Part shown: positions 59,844 to 64,000 of the stretch, piece by piece
How the letters are laid out: every line of letters starts with the position of its first letter
Position numbering within the stretch: position 1 is the stretch's first letter
Assembly (NCBI GenBank): GCA_949316235.1
Contig: OX438744.1
Location: forward strand, 33,848,778 to 33,912,777
Origin: Oegoconia quadripuncta
Lineage: Eukaryota; Arthropoda; Insecta; Lepidoptera; Autostichidae
Length of the DNA: 64,000 bases
Direction: 5' to 3'
Program-made: the position numbers and the translations under genes
Notes under the pieces: generated by a model
Seen by the model: only the letters and a program-made list of their open reading frames with translations
Databases searched by the model: none
What the model was told of the DNA's origin: nothing

Positions 59844-60892
59844 CTAGGAGGCTAAGTACATTTCCTCCTGGACAACCAGACTTAGCCCCTGAGCGAAATA
59901 GAAGCTGGCCTTACGATCATTTGAAGCTTCGATCACACACTCAGATATCTCTCGAAAAAGACAATGAGCACCTGACCCACATAATCAAACATAATCTCCA
60001 CTGAGACTAGTATCTTTTTGTTATAAATTTAAAAGCACTGTACCATATCAAATATTTTTGATTACGAGCAAATATAATTTTGAACTGCTATTTTTTTACA
60101 TGAATACACACATGGGTTTAAAAAAAAAAGTTAAAACCACACCAAGTGAGTTTCATTACACATCCACTACCAATAGGAGACAGACTGGACCACTTTCTAA
60201 CAAGATGTCCATTTAGGAAACTCACTCCGTGGACACAGTATATACCTAATAGTATTCTTGAAAAAGGTGCATAACTAAATATAGTAACAAGTTTCTTAAA
60301 CTCCCTGTTAATAAACTACCTGTTTCATACTATATAGTATAGAGCATAGATTTTTAAAACTAGAATTTAAGAGGATATATTGACCTACATAGAAATTAGT
60401 CATTAATAATTTTAAAAATAAATAGATACAAAATGAAACTTCTTGGCAGAAAATCTTGGCAATGAGTAGACAGGTTGCATAAAATGAAGCAATTCTGAAA
60501 CAAATATGTAACTACTGCATTCAACTGTGAGGATTAGAAACACCTTGACGATATTGTTCTAAATATGCTTAAGGGTTCACAAAAATGAAAGACTAGTACT
60601 TAAATATGAATACTGTGAAAAAAGAACCACCTGGAATGAATGAAGAAAGAATTATCCTTCTAAGCTTTCAGAGAAAATGACAATGGTGTTGGAGTAGTTA
60701 TGAATTTACCTGTAACAGATGTGTACAGTTTTTTAAATAATAATTAAAATAAAATACGTGCTAATCAATTTTGGTCCCAACTTAATTATAACTATTGCAC
60801 TACCCTTTCATCCAGTGTCAATATTATGTAAAAGTCTAGCAACATCTACCTATATGCCTGGCGAGCATGACCCGTAGTCTCTCTACAATGGT
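59844..60892 (-). CDS. 3' end of an unrecognised protein-coding gene (last two exons)
   Basis: Two minus-strand exons fit together. The penultimate one is 60892-60850 (43 nt): acceptor CTATCTCAG, reading TIVERLRVMLARHI, donor G|GTAGAT, leaving phase 1. The last is 59971-59844 (128 nt): acceptor GGGTCAG, completing a Gly codon and then reading 41 residues (starting AHCLFREISECVIE, ending EEMYLAS) before TAG. The phases match exactly across the 878-nt intron. A minus-strand AATAAA at 59734-59729, about 110 nt after the stop, fits a short 3' UTR. Charged and hydrophobic residues alternate as in helical repeat proteins, but I do not recognise the family. Upstream exons were not found with confidence. 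The shorter upstream acceptor choice is provisional, since the frame stays open for about 45 nt before 60892. Confidence 0.6.
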
Positions 60893-61279
60893 CTGAGATA
60901 GACACCTACTATCATGTTTTATGCGAGTAAGCGTGATGCAAAGCTTCTATCTCATGTCACTGGAAAGAGACTAGGTCGTGCTAGCCCTACAAGTTGGCAT
61001 TGTTTTACCTATATACTTCGAATAATTCGAAGCATACAAATGGCATTAGATAAATATGAATTAACAACTTTATCTCGTTATTCAAACCAAAAAGTACCTT
61101 CCAATAAAATGTTATTTTCATTTACTTCTTATTTTACAGATTTGATTGCAAGAGATCAGAAATGAATGATAAGTGAGATATGGATGATAATTCATAATAA
61201 AATAAACACCACCTTTACAAGTGGTGAATAGAAATCATTCAAAATAAGGAAATCAGCATTTTTGTGTTACAAAGCGAGG

Positions 61280-61325
61280 ATGGATGAGAGCGATGTCATC
61301 ATATCATCTACCGAGATAATAAAAG
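61280..61325 (+). CDS. Possible first coding exon of an unknown + strand gene
   Basis: An ATG at 61280 opens 15 codons (MDESDVIISSTEIIK) ending in phase 1 at an excellent donor (AAAG|GTAAGT). It lies about 390 bp upstream of, and divergent from, the minus-strand exons at 60850-60892, which would suit a shared promoter region. No second exon was identified before the window ends; the region downstream holds SINE and LINE fragments. Support is splice-site quality only. Confidence 0.25.
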
Positions 61326-61518
61326 GTAAGTTACTATTGTAATTAGTTTGTTTTAGACAGCAGAAGTAACTTAATATTTTATTTTTCTTTAAAAGGGGAG
61401 TAATGTACTTTATTTTACTATACTTATATGTAGTCATATACTTATTTGATGTTAAACAATGATTTCTAATAGCAAAAATATATTTTAGTAGCAAATTAAC
61501 TTCATAAAATTATTTCGT

Positions 61519-61613
61519 ATTCATCGCACAAACATTTACCCCTCGCGACATTCGAACCCGCAACCGTAGTTGTCGCTGACAGGGTTACTATCCACTACAC
61601 CAATTGGTCGTCA
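61519..61613 (-). mobile_element. tRNA-type SINE, family B, head fragment
   Basis: Reverse: GACGACCAATTGGTGTAGTG and GCGGGTTCGAATGTCGCG, followed by the start of the body. Truncated after about 95 bp. Confidence 0.7.
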
Positions 61614-61689
61614 TAGATTTACATTACATTTTGGTGAGTATTCTTAATTTAATTATTAGTTGTGTTAGTATGTACTTATTTATCTATGT

Positions 61690-61800
61690 TAGTGTACATT
61701 ATCGCCTAACGCCATGTAAGCCTCCTACAAAGACTTCCAATCCTCTCTTTGTCTTGCTCGTCTTCCATTGTTTAAACAATTTGCCTCTTTTACCACCAAA
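61690..61800 (-). pseudogene. Small LINE reverse-transcriptase end fragment
   Basis: The minus strand reads GKLFKQWKTSKTKRGLEVFV then GGLHGVRR, resembling the W-x-x-F-V-x-G-L end of RTE-like proteins, with frame differences. Confidence 0.35.
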
Positions 61801-62024
61801 CCACATTAGTGTTTTGACATCATCTCTATGTGACGTATGCATGAATTAGACCTTCAACATGTAGAACGTAACTATATGTATGTTCAAAGTCTAATAAAGA
61901 TGTTAATATGATATAGCTAATACCTATGATTAAGGTACGGAAGACTACTGCCTTCGTGCCAAATTTCAAATCAGTAACAAATCAAAATTCAAAGAGGCAC
62001 TCTTATCGCTTTAGCTATCGGTTT

Positions 62025-62085
62025 TCGATTAGCAAATTTAAGCAATGTCTGGTGCGGTCAGGCTTTGGATGGGTGACCACTATTG
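62025..62085 (+). mobile_element. 5S-derived SINE head fragment
   Basis: Reads TTTAAGCAATGTCTGGTGCG then GGATGGGTGACC, the 5S internal promoter with the same diagnostic changes (CAATGTCTGG) as the copies at 4577 and 47690. The body is missing, so it is a truncated copy. Confidence 0.6.
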
Positions 62086-62380
62086 GTATTTTCTGTTAAA
62101 ATATAACTATACATAATATAGATGGTAAATAAGCATCATGTATCTATAGATTGTTTACAGGTATCAATGCAATAAGGTAACATAGGTGCCACAGTCAGTT
62201 GACCTTCACGCATTAGCGTTACCCATGATTGATCTCCTGTGAAATTACCGGATTTGCATTGAGTTTGTTTGTTTTATAGTTATTTACCGATATTATTGTG
62301 ATTGAAGATGTATGTTTTTGATACAAATTTTACTTACAAAATTGAATATGTATCTATCACATCTGCGAGAATTATCTTTT

Positions 62381-62605
62381 ACTAGCTTTACGCCCGCGTC
62401 TTCGCCTGAGTGACTTTATCGCGGATATGTTTAATTTGTTTATCCCGCCGGAACTACTCACTGTATTCGGAAAAAAACTACCCCATGTAATCCAAGGTAT
62501 GTTCTACATATATACCAAATTTTATTTAATCATCCGTTTCGCCGTGTCTGAGGTATAAACGAACAAACATCCATACTTTCGCATTTATAATATTAGTTAT
62601 ATAGA
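62381..62605 (+). mobile_element. Abundant lepidopteran interspersed repeat, second copy
   Basis: CTAGCTTTACGCCCGCGTCT, ACCAAATTTTATTTAATC and TTTCGCATTTATAATATTAG; same class as 50063-50301. Confidence 0.65.
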
Positions 62606-62879
62606 AATTCGTAATACTACTCAAATGAAATCGTAAATCGTTAATTGATTCAAGCAAGGTTTGGTTAGTGGTAGCAGTTTTAATGTTCGCCTGTCTGCTT
62701 CAAAAGCAACGAAGTTACTTAGATGTCTTTGAGAAAAGAGGTCAGTGCAGCCGATGGACTTTTTGTCGGCCGGACGAAAAAATCCAGATGGATAATGGAA
62801 TGTATGGCATTCTATGCAATAACACACGGAGAACAAAATAAACCGACCGACAAAAAGTCCGTCGTCTGCGCTGCTTTCG

Positions 62880-63391
62880 CAACGACATATAAATAATATA
62901 CATACATATTTTTTGTAAATAAATACATATTTAACGAAAATATCCATAACTCTCTGGTACATATGTGCCTCCTCCGGGGCTCAATGTAAACAACATTGGG
63001 TTTACAATTCGGAGGTCACAGGTTCGATCCCCAGCGGGGTGCATGTTTAAGTACTCGGTTTGGATGGTGGTAGGGCATTTTAAATGTCCGCCTGGCTAGT
63101 TACCACCATCTTATCTAAATCTGCCGTCAAGCAGCAATGTTAATAGCATTGTTGTGTCCCGGTTGTCAGAGATAAGATAGCCAGTCCCCCAAATGTGTAC
63201 TCAGTACGCTTCCACCTTCGACTTCATCTTCACTTAACATCAGGTGTGATTGAGGTCAAGTACGAACCCGTCATGCATAAAAAAAAACATGTCCTTATTC
63301 ATCGTACAAACATATGTCCCTAGCGGAATTCGAACCCGCGACCTTTTGGTATAGCAGTCAGTTTCTAACCACTACACCAAACAGGTCGTCA
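62880..63391 (-). mobile_element. Family B SINE interrupted by a family A SINE
   Basis: The family B copy runs 62880-62966 (tail, AAATATCCATAACTC) and continues 63288-63391 (head, AACCACTACACCAAACAGGT). The gap is exactly the family A element at 62967-63287. Confidence 0.75.
62967..63287 (+). mobile_element. tRNA-type SINE, family A, copy 5 (nested)
   Basis: Full unit from GCCTCCTCCGGGGCTCAATG to CATGCATAAAAAAAA. ACATATGT before and ACATGT after are a probable target duplication from the host SINE. Confidence 0.85.
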
Positions 63392-64000
63392 CACAGCTTA
63401 CATTTAGGACAAATAAACGTTAGCATAAGCAGACCCTCTCGTATTTATAACAATGTCCTTTCGTTAAAAAAGGATGCGTGTTGTTTTACTCTTTTAGAAG
63501 AAAAGGAAAAAATAAATTATGTTTAACATTGATTGTAGTATTGATTACAATAATATCACATCGTACACAAGTTTTGGTACTATTTAATACATAGCTGTTT
63601 TTGGATATAACAATACTGTTCTGCCATCGACTACTGCGACTGTAACACGGAGATTTATATGCTTTGTCATGTTTTATGTTCTACTTTATGGCTTATACTA
63701 TCAAGTCAGCGTTTGTTAGGTTTCATATTCCATTATATTTTAGTATTTCGTTATACTATATAGACACATATTTATCTGTACACTGCAATAAAACTACAGT
63801 CAGATAATGTATACCATCTTTAAACTACTATAAGAACATGTTTCAACCATGTTTTTAACCGATGTATATAAATTATGGAATACAGTATACATCTGTATAT
63901 GGTGCCACTATACTACTTAATATTAACACAACTCTCCATATCAACTACCCAGAAACATCAATTTTTTACTTAATATAATTGTAGTGCTTTCTTAACTAAT
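63392..64000. other. Right edge, AT-rich, no supported gene
   Basis: No open frame, tRNA or recognisable repeat that I can support. Confidence 0.4.

Noticed and set aside
60914..61165. 83-codon + strand frame as a gene
   Set aside because: It overlaps the intron side of the better-supported minus-strand gene and has no recognisable domain.

Overview
This window is animal nuclear DNA, most likely from a moth or butterfly (Lepidoptera). The case rests on AT-rich sequence full of TAGGTA/ACCTACC motifs, genes split by GT..AG introns, a nuclear-type tRNA-Asp, and many short interspersed repeats, LINE tails and Tc1/mariner elements of types common in lepidopteran genomes. No bacterial operon, CRISPR array or phage feature is present. 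Species cannot be named from this sequence alone.

Two genes are certain. One is a six-exon pyrroline-5-carboxylate reductase gene on the + strand (48088-53745, 272 codons), the last enzyme of proline synthesis; every splice junction is GT..AG and in phase. The other is a tRNA-Asp(GTC) on the - strand (26729-26800). Two further - strand genes are supported only by splice-compatible exons and I do not recognise their products: one ending near 59.7 kb (59844-60892) and one starting at 25364 with possible downstream exons to 23083.

Most of the rest is mobile DNA. 0-1.2 kb: 5' part of an IS630/Tc1/mariner-type transposon running off the left edge. 3.4-6.7 kb: tRNA-type SINEs, a 5S-rRNA-derived SINE and a 149-bp MITE. 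8.4-14.2 kb: several 5'-truncated LINE reverse-transcriptase tails, one with a clear 16-bp target duplication. 15-25 kb: tRNA-type SINEs, a LINE tail and a candidate gene. 26-32.5 kb: tRNA-Asp, a broken unrecognised coding fragment, paired repeats with a shared reading frame, and three MITE families. 34-37 kb: SINEs including a large inverted pair, and a 290-bp tandem duplication. 38-43 kb: LINE and SINE remnants, an inverted second MITE copy and a mariner-type MITE. 45-47.5 kb: a hairpin-flanked GC-rich segment, an internally deleted transposon with long terminal inverted repeats, an R1-like LINE tail and another MITE. 48-54 kb: the PYCR gene, whose introns carry repeats and a 597-bp retroposed segment. 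54-57 kb: a broken mariner with a nested retroposon, then a THAP-domain (P-like) element remnant. 57.7-63.4 kb: SINEs, a Tc1 transposase fragment, the 3' end of an unrecognised gene and a SINE nested in another SINE.

There is no sign of the genes acting together as one system. The main interest is transposon biology: a 5S-derived SINE family, a THAP/P-like element with preserved splice sites and an interrupted inverted repeat, MITE families that can be tied to particular transposon ends, and a MITE that may supply the PYCR poly(A) signal.
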